From JBBIGV01 sp037447335 (lineage in GTDB: Bacteria > Bacteroidota > Ignavibacteria > Ignavibacteriales > Ignavibacteriaceae): a DNA stretch of 13,210 nucleotides. This document shows, piece after piece, positions 6,497-13,210 of this stretch (its first letter is position 1; each line of letters starts with the position of its first letter). The DNA is taken from NCBI GenBank assembly GCA_037447335.1, contig JBBIGV010000084.1, forward strand, positions 1 through 13,210, given 5' to 3'. The notes under the pieces are model-generated. The model saw nothing but the letters and a program-made list of their open reading frames with translations, was not told where the DNA came from and ran no database searches. The translations under genes were made by a program, and so were the position numbers.

Positions 6497-7405
6497 TCAA
6501 ACCAAAAACAAAATTGCTACACCAGCAACCGCAATCACTGCGCCGGTAATTGCACGCCAGCTAAGTCTTTCCTTATAATAATATCTTGAGATGGGAATCA
6601 TTATTACAGGCATAAGCGACATCAATGTTGCAGCAATTCCAACTTTAGTATGTATAATAGCAATCAGACTGAAAGTAATTCCAAGATAAGGACCAAGGAC
6701 TGTCCCGATAAGGGTTGCAAGTAATGCTTTTTTATCATTTCTATAAAGCCGAACGGGGTTTTTATATCGTCCGAACAGCGAAGCTAAAAATAATAGGATA
6801 ACAACCGATGAAAATATCCGGACGAAAGTTGCCACAAAACCGTTTATCTCTCCCTCATCGAATGCAAATTTAGCAAAGATAAGTCCACCGGCTTGCCCGA
6901 GTGATGCCAGTATCGCATAAATTATTCCGGCTAAGCGGATATTTGATTTTGCATTACTAAGATTATTTTTTTCACTTACTACCAGCACTATTCCGAAAAT
7001 GGTAATAATCATTCCGGTTACAGCAAGTGTGGAAAGAACTTCATTAAGAAAATAGAATGCAAGTATTGCTGCCATTCCGGGTGCAGAAGCCATAACAAGC
7101 ATACTCAATCTTGCCCCAATATCTTTATATGATTGAAAGAGGAAGGTATCCCCAAGTACCAATCCGATTATGCCGCTTATAACAAGATTTTTTATTTGAG
7201 TTTGTGAGAGATTGTATTCAAACCCAAAAAGAAGTATTGTTGAAATCAGCAGGATTGAAGCGAGTATCATCCGGTTTATGTTTACCTGGAGCGGTCCGAC
7301 ACGAATTGAGGCAGATGCAAATGCAAATGACGTCCCTGACCATAGAAATGAAGTTAATAAAGCGCTTAATTCACCAATAAAGGGCATAGGTTTTTTTAAT
7401 GGCAA
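6497..7405 (-). CDS. EamA/DMT-superfamily permease
   Basis: Integral inner-membrane protein of 302 residues with about ten hydrophobic helices in two homologous EamA halves (roughly residues 10-145 and 157-302), the standard layout of drug/metabolite transporter exporters such as RhaT/YdcZ-like and EamA permeases. The first half has SFLWSGTSFAFA in helix 1, then GLVLGDTFLFQSY. The second half has IIYAILASLGQAGG and an ending GAVIAVAGVAILFLV. Substrate cannot be told from sequence; relatives export amino acids, purines or other metabolites. Start is uncertain. TTG at 7403-7405 gives 302 residues, while ATG at 7385-7387 starts six residues later at MPFIGEL. Neither has a clear Shine-Dalgarno site, unlike most genes here, and a TGA lies upstream in frame. 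It lies downstream of glnA but is separated by a strong terminator, so it is probably transcribed on its own. Confidence 0.88.
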   Translation of the reverse strand: MPLKKPMPFIGELSALLTSFLWSGTSFAFASASIRVGPLQVNINRMILASILLISTILLFGFEYNLSQTQIKNLVISGIIGLVLGDTFLFQSYKDIGARLSMLVMASAPGMAAILAFYFLNEVLSTLAVTGMIITIFGIVLVVSEKNNLSNAKSNIRLAGIIYAILASLGQAGGLIFAKFAFDEGEINGFVATFVRIFSSVVILLFLASLFGRYKNPVRLYRNDKKALLATLIGTVLGPYLGITFSLIAIIHTKVGIAATLMSLMPVIMIPISRYYYKERLSWRAITGAVIAVAGVAILFLV

Positions 7406-7468
7406 AATAGTGAATTGATTGGTATTTCAATGTGAGCAGTGCTATCTAATATTAAAAGTCGTTTTGAT

Positions 7469-7499
7469 AAAAAAACCCCGGCAGCGTAAGGAGCCGGGG
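7469..7499 (-). terminator. Rho-independent terminator of glnA
   Basis: On the minus strand, CCCCGGC (7499-7493) and GCCGGGG (7482-7476) form a 7-bp all-GC stem with a 10-nt loop, followed directly by seven T (7475-7469). It starts about 10 nt past the glnA stop and is the clearest terminator in the window, insulating glnA from the permease gene. Confidence 0.92.
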
Positions 7500-7509
7500 A
7501 TATTTGATT

Positions 7510-8892
7510 TTATAAGTTGAAGTACATCTTGTACTCGAAAGGATGGGGCATTGTACCAATAGAATGAATTTCTTCGTGTTTTATTTTTGACCACTGTTCA
7601 AGAAGTTCATCTGTAAAAATATTATCTCTCTTCAAAAAATCATGATCGGCTTCAAGCGCATCAAGCGCTTCGTCAAGATTTCTTGGGAGAAAGTGTATTT
7701 TGTCCTTAAGACTTTCATCAAAAATATTTTTATCAAACGGACCGAAGCCTTCTTTGACAGGATCAATTTTATTCACTACGCCATCAATGCCGGCAAGAAG
7801 CATTGCTGTTAAACATAAATAAGGATTTGCAGTTGCATCAGGCGGACGATATTCAAAACGTGTCTCATCCGGATTTGAAATGTACTTTGGTATCCTTATA
7901 GCGGAAGCGCGATTACCCTGTCCGTATGTTAATGCAACCGGCGCTTCGAAGCCGGGCACTAATCTTTTATAAGAATTCGTACTCGGATTTGTAAATGCCG
8001 ATAAAGCTGCGCCATGTTTAAGCAATCCGCCTATAAAAAATCTTCCCAGTTCATTTATGTTTCCGTATTCGCCTTTTCTATGGAAAGCATTTTTTCCGTT
8101 CTTGGTTAAGTAAAAATGAAGGTGCATTCCGTTGCCCGCCTGCTGATACATAGGCTTGGGCATAAAAGTTATGAAAAGATTTTTCTGGCGCGCAAAGTTG
8201 AACAAAATATATTTTGCTGTAACTATATTATCGGCAGTAGTAAGTAAATCTGAAAAATATGTTTCAATTTCCTGCTGCCCTCGTTCACCTACTTCGTGAT
8301 GATGATATTTTACTTTTATCCCGAATTTCTGAAGCAGTTTGCAGGCTTCATCACGAAAGTCATCATACACATCAAAAGGATTTGCTGCATGATATGCTTT
8401 TTTGAAAAACTCTTCTTCGTGTTCAACTTTATAATATGAAGTTGCTGTTCTTGTATCATACTGAACGTTCGAAAAGATATAGAATTCAAATTCAGGGCCC
8501 CACCAGGAAGCATCCGCACCGGTATATTTTCTTAAAATATCCGCAGCTTTTTTTGCGAGAAATCTTCCATCCTGAGAGAATGGAGTTTTCTTTCCATCAG
8601 TAAGAACAATGTGTGTGTAAAAGCTTAAAGCTGGTGCCTGCCTGAAAGGATCAATCACTGCCGTATTGAGATCAGGGATTAGTATCATATCGCTGTTCTC
8701 AACCTTTCTGAAACCGTAGCTTGAACCGTCAAACCCGACTCCTTCATCAAGAAGTTTTTCCAGAAGTCCTTTATGAAAAGGAAGTGAAATATGATGCAAT
8801 CGTCCTGTAAGATCGATTGCTTTGAGGTCTATGAATTCTACTTTAAATCTTTTAATAAGATTATCGCAGTGTAGTAACTGATTTGTCGACAT
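7510..8892 (-). CDS. glnA: Type I glutamine synthetase lacking the adenylylation tyrosine
   Basis: Makes glutamine from glutamate, ammonia and ATP in the cytoplasm, as a dodecamer in GSI. At 460 residues it is within the GSI range. Motifs in order: GFDGSSYGF (53-61, Asp-loop), WGPEFEFYIF (131-140) with metal ligands Glu133 and Glu135, KYHHHEVGERGQQEIE (195-210), GNGMHLHFYL (253-262), NPSTNSYKRLVPGFEAPVAL (302-321), NRASAIRIP (327-335) and FEYRPPDATANPYL (346-359). Where the beta subtype has NLYDLP with an adenylylated Tyr, this protein reads NIFDES with Phe391. Control by adenylylation is therefore unlikely; feedback or transcriptional control is more probable. The ATG follows AAGGGG at about 6 nt. 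It lies 92 nt after the enolase stop on the same strand and ends at a strong terminator. No glnB, glnK or amtB neighbour is present. Confidence 0.96.
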   Translation of the reverse strand: MSTNQLLHCDNLIKRFKVEFIDLKAIDLTGRLHHISLPFHKGLLEKLLDEGVGFDGSSYGFRKVENSDMILIPDLNTAVIDPFRQAPALSFYTHIVLTDGKKTPFSQDGRFLAKKAADILRKYTGADASWWGPEFEFYIFSNVQYDTRTATSYYKVEHEEEFFKKAYHAANPFDVYDDFRDEACKLLQKFGIKVKYHHHEVGERGQQEIETYFSDLLTTADNIVTAKYILFNFARQKNLFITFMPKPMYQQAGNGMHLHFYLTKNGKNAFHRKGEYGNINELGRFFIGGLLKHGAALSAFTNPSTNSYKRLVPGFEAPVALTYGQGNRASAIRIPKYISNPDETRFEYRPPDATANPYLCLTAMLLAGIDGVVNKIDPVKEGFGPFDKNIFDESLKDKIHFLPRNLDEALDALEADHDFLKRDNIFTDELLEQWSKIKHEEIHSIGTMPHPFEYKMYFNL

Positions 8893-8984
8893 AATGTCCC
8901 CTTAAATTAGTTATTTGTATTGAATATGTTTTTACGCAGTTGAAATCCGGAAATCAGAATTCAACCACTCGTCTTAAACTTTTA

Positions 8985-10280
8985 TTATATAGAATAATTT
9001 ATAGCAGCTAAACCGGGATAAACCGCGCTTGCGCCTAACTCTTCTTCTATTCTGATAAGCTGGTTATATTTTGCAACGCGATCGGTTCTGCAAAGTGAAC
9101 CGGTTTTGATTTGTCCGGCATTGGCAGCAACTGCAATATCGGCAATGGTTGTATCCTCTGTTTCACCTGAACGGTGGCTAATAACATTTGTATATGCAGC
9201 CTTCTTTGCCATTTCTATTGCTTCAAGAGTTTCTGTAAGCGTGCCGATCTGATTAACTTTTATAAGAATAGAATTAGCAATTCCTTCTTCAATACCGCGT
9301 GCAAGCCGTTTTGTATTTGTTACAAAAAGATCGTCGCCAACAAGCTGAATTCTGCCGCCGATTTTTTCGGTCAGCATTCTCCAGCCATCCCAGTCGTCTT
9401 CTGCCAGACCATCTTCAATAGAAATTATCGGATACTTGTTTGCCCAATCTGCCCAAAAATCAACCATCTTTTCAATCGGAATTTCTTTTCCGGGAGCCGA
9501 TTTAAAAAGATGATAAGCATTTTTTTCTTTAAGGAAGAATTCACTGGCAGCCGGATCAAGAGCAATCATAATTTCATCACCAATTTTGTATCCGGTTTTT
9601 TCAACGGCTTCAAGAATAACATCTATCGCTTCTTCATTTGACTTCAGATTTGGTGCAAAGCCTCCTTCATCTCCAACAGCGGTGCTATAACCTTTTTTGC
9701 TGAGAACTGATTTAAGCGAGTGAAAAGTTTCGGCACCCATTCTTAGCGCTTCTGCAAAACTTGAGGCTCCGACAGGCATTATCATGAATTCCTGAAAGTC
9801 AACATTGTTATCTGCGTGTTTTCCGCCATTAAGAATGTTCATCATCGGAACGGGCAGAGTTCTTGCATTCACACCGCCAATATATCTGTAAAGAGGAAGC
9901 CCGAGCGCTTCGGCAGCAGCTTTGGCACAGGCTAATGAAACACCAAGCATTGCATTAGCGCCCAGCCCGGATTTATTTTCAGTACCATCAAGATTGATAA
10001 TGTACTCATCAATCCCGATTTGGTTGGCGGCGTCCCAGTCAACCAGTTCTTCGGCAATTTTTTCATTAACGTTGTCAACTGCTTTAAGTACTCCTTTCCC
10101 AAAATATCTTGACTTATCTCCATCGCGTAATTCAACTGCTTCGTGTTCTCCGGTTGAGGCGCCGCTGGGTACTGCCGCACGCCCTACAACTCCGCTTTCC
10201 AGGAAAACTTCTACTTCGAGAGTTGGATTTCCGCGTGAATCAAGTATTTCTCTGCCTAAAATATCTACTATGGTGGTCAT
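8985..10280 (-). CDS. eno: Enolase (phosphopyruvate hydratase)
   Basis: Glycolytic and gluconeogenic enzyme that interconverts 2-phosphoglycerate and phosphoenolpyruvate in the cytoplasm; 431 residues, the same size as E. coli enolase. All active-site elements are visible: GREILDSRGNPT (9-20), the mobile loop PSGASTGEHEA (38-48), DFQEFMIMP with Glu164, the catalytic acid Glu205 in GDEGGFAPN, metal ligands Asp242 (ALDPAASEF), Glu289 (SIEDG) and Asp316 (GDDLF), catalytic Lys341 (LIKVNQIG), SHRSGETED (368-376) and Lys392 (IKTGS). The ATG at 10278-10280 has AGGAGA about 7 nt upstream. No eno-specific terminator is evident before glnA, so read-through into glnA is possible. The 232-nt gap on its upstream side suggests it has its own promoter, which I cannot place confidently. 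Confidence 0.98.
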   Translation of the reverse strand: MTTIVDILGREILDSRGNPTLEVEVFLESGVVGRAAVPSGASTGEHEAVELRDGDKSRYFGKGVLKAVDNVNEKIAEELVDWDAANQIGIDEYIINLDGTENKSGLGANAMLGVSLACAKAAAEALGLPLYRYIGGVNARTLPVPMMNILNGGKHADNNVDFQEFMIMPVGASSFAEALRMGAETFHSLKSVLSKKGYSTAVGDEGGFAPNLKSNEEAIDVILEAVEKTGYKIGDEIMIALDPAASEFFLKEKNAYHLFKSAPGKEIPIEKMVDFWADWANKYPIISIEDGLAEDDWDGWRMLTEKIGGRIQLVGDDLFVTNTKRLARGIEEGIANSILIKVNQIGTLTETLEAIEMAKKAAYTNVISHRSGETEDTTIADIAVAANAGQIKTGSLCRTDRVAKYNQLIRIEEELGASAVYPGLAAINYSI

Positions 10281-10512
10281 TAATTTCTCCTGAATCAGAT
10301 TAGTACTGTGTGTTAATAATTTTCTAATGCAAAATTACGGAAAGGGGCAGGTAAAACAAAGGTAGGAAGGGATGTAAGGAACGATTTAATACAGATTCAG
10401 GCTCAGTGTGAGCTTTATTAACCGGCTATTTGTAAAATTTTCTTAAAAAGATAAAAGTGTGAATTTATATAATTCTGCTTTCATCAATAAAATCTTTTTG
10501 AAATGATCAATA
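10281..10512. other. 232-bp intergenic region between pgi and eno
   Basis: AT-rich, without a plausible ORF. It holds the AGGAGA site of eno and presumably its promoter. A small GCTCA-GTG-TGAGC hairpin lies at 10401-10413; on the minus strand, the direction of pgi, no T-run follows it, so I do not call a pgi terminator. No riboswitch or repeat was seen. Confidence 0.5.
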
Positions 10513-12222
10513 TTAAAGAATAGATTCGGTAATAAGATTTATACTGTGAACCACCTCTTTCCCGGCATTTATAGTGATTACCCGTCTGTTATTATCAAGC
10601 AAAGCCTGCCTGTCGCCAAAAGCCTGGGCATTTTTCAATATCCCGAAAGTGATAGAAGATTTATCATCAGCCGGATTGTCAGGTATAGGCAGATCATCTG
10701 TAATATCGGAAATTATCTGGATAAATAATCCATTGCCGGCATCCCCTTTGTGTAATTGCCCTGTTGAATGGAGAAATCTTGGCCCATAACCAACCGTAAC
10801 AGCAACTGCAAACTTTTTTTGAATTGTTGTTCTGAGCCTCTGAAGAGCTTCAGTGGTCTCTTTGTCAGGTTTTACAAATGCCTGTATTGAAACATAACCT
10901 CTGCCTTTACCCTCGTGATTGCCCGGATCGATTTTTCTTAAAAAGCTGATTAAAGTTTCATTCAGATTCGTTCCGGCAGCATCCTTATAAACAGTGATCC
11001 CCTTTTCTTCATAAGCTGCATCAAGTTCAGGTAATTTACCTTGTTGCTGATATTGCTTAACAACTTCACGCGCGAGAATTTTTGCAGATTCAACATTCGG
11101 CTGGTCGAATGGTTGAATTCCTAACTGCCATCCGGCTATTACAGTTGCAATTTCCCATCTTAAAAACTCAGCACCAAGATCATAAACATCTTCAAGAGCA
11201 ATTTCGATCAGCGGAAAACCTGCATTTATTAGTTCATTTATTTCATTTCTTAATTTGTCTTTACCTTTTAAATAAGAGTAAATAAACAACCTGTCGTGCC
11301 CGTAATATTCGGGTGGATGAATCTCTTCACCATCAACCGGCAATATTCCTTTTCCATTTTTACCAGTACTCTCTGCAATTAATTGCTCTATCCAGGCACC
11401 AAGGAAACATACCGGCTCCGGAGAAAGCAATGTAATTTTATCTTTTCCTATAATTGCCATTTCCCCTAAAATTGCGCCAAGCAGTGCAGCAGAATTATTT
11501 TCTGTTTGCCTGAATTCTTCAGAAGCCTTTTGTGTTCTTTTCAATAGCTTTCGCAAATCTACACCAATCATAGCTGCGGAGACACAACCAAAGAATGATA
11601 AAGCGGAATATCTTCCTCCTATGTTAGGATCATTCAGAAAGATTTTTCTGAAGTTAAGATCTTTTGCAGCCGTTTCTAATCCGCTGCCCGGATCAGTTAT
11701 TGCTATAAAGTGTTTTCCTGCTTTTTCTTTACCTGTTTTTGTAACAACATAGTTATAGAAGAATTTCATGAAAGAAAAAGTTTCAACCGTACCGCCTGAT
11801 TTAGTTGATACAATATAAATTGTATTTGAAGGATTGTATCTTTCCATATAATGCTTGACTGCACCGGGGTCAGTGCTGTCCAGAACTGACAGATCGAGAT
11901 ATCCGGGTTTAACTCCGAACATTAAGCGGAATACTTCGGGAGCTAAACTGGATCCTCCCATTCCCATCAACAGAGCATTTGTAAAACCTTCTTCACGTAA
12001 TGCTTCAACAAAATCTGAAATTTCGTCCAATGCTTTAAGCGTGGTATCCGGACTATCAAGCCAACCAAGCCTGTTACTAATTTCTGCCGGATCGCTGCTC
12101 CAGACTTTATGATCTTTTTTCCATATCCGTTCAATGATTTTTTCTTTTTGAAATTTTTCGATTGTTTGTTCAACGAATGAGGAATATTTTCCGAGGTGGG
12201 TTACAATTTTTTGTTCCGGCAT
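10513..12222 (-). CDS. pgi: Glucose-6-phosphate isomerase, long form related to the Pgi half of transaldolase-Pgi fusions
   Basis: Interconverts glucose-6-phosphate and fructose-6-phosphate in the cytoplasm. Two SIS sugar-isomerase domains are visible: SIS1 about residues 75-225 with GMGGSSLAPE (87-96), STKSGGTVET (139-148) and GGRYSALS (202-209); SIS2 about 260-390 with EQLIAESTGKNGKGILPV (279-296) and FDQPNVESAK (372-381). The C-terminal part carries LHSTGQLHKG (484-493) and DLPIP (510-514), followed by TFGILKNAQAFGD and a GRRV-like end. These features are typical of the Pgi portion of bifunctional Tal-Pgi proteins, but here the gene is free-standing at 569 residues. The ATG at 12220-12222 has AGGA about 8 nt upstream, so no N-terminal transaldolase is fused. 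An AT-rich leader with TATAAAT (12246-12252, minus strand) could be part of its promoter, weakly supported. A Tal gene is not in the window. Confidence 0.95.
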   Translation of the reverse strand: MPEQKIVTHLGKYSSFVEQTIEKFQKEKIIERIWKKDHKVWSSDPAEISNRLGWLDSPDTTLKALDEISDFVEALREEGFTNALLMGMGGSSLAPEVFRLMFGVKPGYLDLSVLDSTDPGAVKHYMERYNPSNTIYIVSTKSGGTVETFSFMKFFYNYVVTKTGKEKAGKHFIAITDPGSGLETAAKDLNFRKIFLNDPNIGGRYSALSFFGCVSAAMIGVDLRKLLKRTQKASEEFRQTENNSAALLGAILGEMAIIGKDKITLLSPEPVCFLGAWIEQLIAESTGKNGKGILPVDGEEIHPPEYYGHDRLFIYSYLKGKDKLRNEINELINAGFPLIEIALEDVYDLGAEFLRWEIATVIAGWQLGIQPFDQPNVESAKILAREVVKQYQQQGKLPELDAAYEEKGITVYKDAAGTNLNETLISFLRKIDPGNHEGKGRGYVSIQAFVKPDKETTEALQRLRTTIQKKFAVAVTVGYGPRFLHSTGQLHKGDAGNGLFIQIISDITDDLPIPDNPADDKSSITFGILKNAQAFGDRQALLDNNRRVITINAGKEVVHSINLITESIL

Positions 12223-12422
12223 TTATCAGTCCTGAATTTGTAAATATTTATATGTAATCTAATAAAATTTAAAAAGTTATATGAGATTATCTTTCAGAGT
12301 TAACCACTAATTAACACTAAAGCCGAATCTGTATCGGTTAGAGCTATTTACAGTTCAGCTTAATGGTGTTACTTCTGCGAGAAGAATATTAGTGGAGTGA
12401 TAACTGTTTACTGATTACGCTG
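12223..12422. other. 200-bp intergenic region upstream of pgi
   Basis: AT-rich, with no plausible ORF, repeat or terminator hairpin seen. It presumably carries the pgi promoter; a TATAAAT on the minus strand at 12246-12252 is the only candidate element and lacks a good -35 partner. Confidence 0.4.
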
Positions 12423-13210
12423 TTAATTTTTAGCTTTTTTATTCCAAAATTCTCTATACTTATTTTGCCTTACCAGCCCGACAGGACCCTCATAAATTCC
12501 ACCGCCAAGGTAACCATCATAGACACGCACTGCAATGAGATTATCCTCATTAAACTTTAACAGACCGGCGGGGACATAATAACCCCGTAATTGCGCCCAT
12601 TCGTTGTAACGGTTAAAAACTATTGGTACGGTATTCATATCACCCGTTGAACCTATTAACTCACCATTGAGATTAACTTCATCAATGTCATCAATCTTAC
12701 CCATTACAAGCACGAACGGAACATCATTATATTTTTTATCAAGAGTAAACTTTTTTCTGTACCATGCAAATCCATCATAATCCGGGAAGCCCTACGTTAA
12801 TATTACTCCAGTCAGAATCATCGTAAAAAATATCCTTTCGCTGCAGGTCATCTCCTGTATTGAACAGCCAGTTGGTTTCAAGACTTATTTCTGTCTCCGG
12901 CACATCGCCCAAAGTAAAAATTCCGATCTGTCCGCTTATTATACCTCCTGAAAGTTCTGCATCATAAACTCTTACTGAAATAATATTATCGCCATCAAAA
13001 TTTATATATCGTTCGGGGAGATAATATCTTCTGTATGCATTATAAGCAGTAGAATAATTTGGTGGGAAGGTTCCGGTTGCACCTATAAGATGACCATTCA
13101 GATACTTTTCATCTACATCGTCAACAAAACCAAGATGAAGATACAATGCCTGTCCTTTTCCTGACTTTAAACATTTAGTATGACAGATTCCATTTCTTTA
13201 TCAACATTCC
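12423..13210 (-). pseudogene. Tandem jelly-roll (sialate O-acetylesterase-associated) protein, frameshifted and truncated by the window edge
   Basis: Two consecutive beta-sandwich repeats on the minus strand lie in different frames. The upstream repeat (13146 down to 12775) has LYLHLGFVDDVDEKYLNG and NIISVRVYDAELSGG. The downstream repeat (12713 to 12423, extendable in frame back to about 12790) has LVMGKIDDIDEVNLNG and NLIAVRVYDGYLGGG. The pattern DDxDE..NG..IG.TG and VRV.D..GGG is that of the jelly-roll inserted in sialate O-acetylesterases and related carbohydrate-active proteins. Frame 1 ends at a TGA (12775-12777) after GLPGL. Frame 2 resumes from the same bases as GFPDYDGFAWYRKKF, the expected next segment, so a frameshift lies at about 12784-12792. 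The stop after KKAKN at 12423 is near the end of a jelly-roll and looks natural. Upstream, the frame is open only to about 13197 and may contain a second lesion near 13180. The N-terminus, including any catalytic domain or signal peptide, is outside the window. It could be a decayed gene, or a live gene with sequence errors. Confidence 0.72.

Noticed and set aside
9174..9641. Plus-strand ORF of 155 codons opposite eno
   Set aside because: Lies wholly inside the conserved enolase reading frame on the other strand; composition is that of an antisense shadow.
10401..10413. GCTCA-GTG-TGAGC hairpin as a terminator for pgi
   Set aside because: Stem is only 5 bp and on the pgi strand no T-run follows it.
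1..13210. CRISPR arrays, tRNA or rRNA genes, prophage or defence islands
   Set aside because: No regularly spaced repeats, tRNA-like cloverleaf ends, rRNA segments, integrases, nucleases or phage structural motifs were seen.

Overview
The window is chromosomal DNA from a moderately AT-rich bacterium. Gene content (KBL-type glycine C-acetyltransferase, AcsA-type acetyl-CoA synthetase, c554-like tetraheme cytochrome, a Pgi of the type found in transaldolase-Pgi fusions, lipobox lipoproteins and jelly-roll esterase-type domains) and clear AGGAG-type ribosome binding sites suggest the Ignavibacteriota/Chlorobiota side of the Bacteroidota assemblage. That placement is inference; there is no rRNA or other phylogenetic marker here. 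Ten of the eleven genes lie on the minus strand. Only the macro-domain gene is on the plus strand. Genes are tightly packed and no gene-free stretch exceeds 300 bases.

Layout on plus coordinates. (1) 76-1716: two tandem orphan lipoprotein genes on the minus strand. The second is a TPR lipoprotein whose signal peptide only makes sense if translation begins upstream of any ATG/GTG/TTG, most likely at an AUA codon 5 nt after a perfect AGGAGG. (2) 1823-5107: a minus-strand cassette transcribed in the order acetyl-CoA synthetase, discrete acyl/aminoacyl carrier protein, KBL-type alpha-oxoamine synthase. A periplasmic tetraheme cytochrome c (5236-5757) lies just upstream. (3) 5834-6337: a macro-domain ADP-ribose hydrolase on the plus strand. 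(4) 6351-6470: a compact 120-bp non-coding element with 15-bp perfect terminal inverted repeats (18 of 19 when extended) enclosing two further hairpins, sitting between convergent genes. It looks like a MITE-like or structured repeat. (5) 6497-12222, all minus strand: a DMT/EamA permease, glutamine synthetase with a clear rho-independent terminator, enolase, and glucose-6-phosphate isomerase. (6) 12423 to the window end: a tandem jelly-roll protein of the sialate O-acetylesterase-associated type, broken by at least one frameshift.

How the genes work together: eno and pgi are core glycolysis and glnA is central nitrogen assimilation. AcsA makes acetyl-CoA (or an acetyl-thioester) and Kbl interconverts glycine plus acetyl-CoA with 2-amino-3-ketobutyrate, so they share acetyl-CoA. 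A dedicated carrier protein placed between them is not needed for threonine catabolism. It is the main hint of a less ordinary pathway, in which an acyl group might be activated, loaded on the carrier and condensed with an amino acid by the PLP enzyme.

Most interesting points: the AcsA-carrier-Kbl cassette, the 120-bp three-way-junction-like element, the apparent AUA start, and the frameshift at 12790, which is explained well by collapse of an out-of-frame direct repeat.
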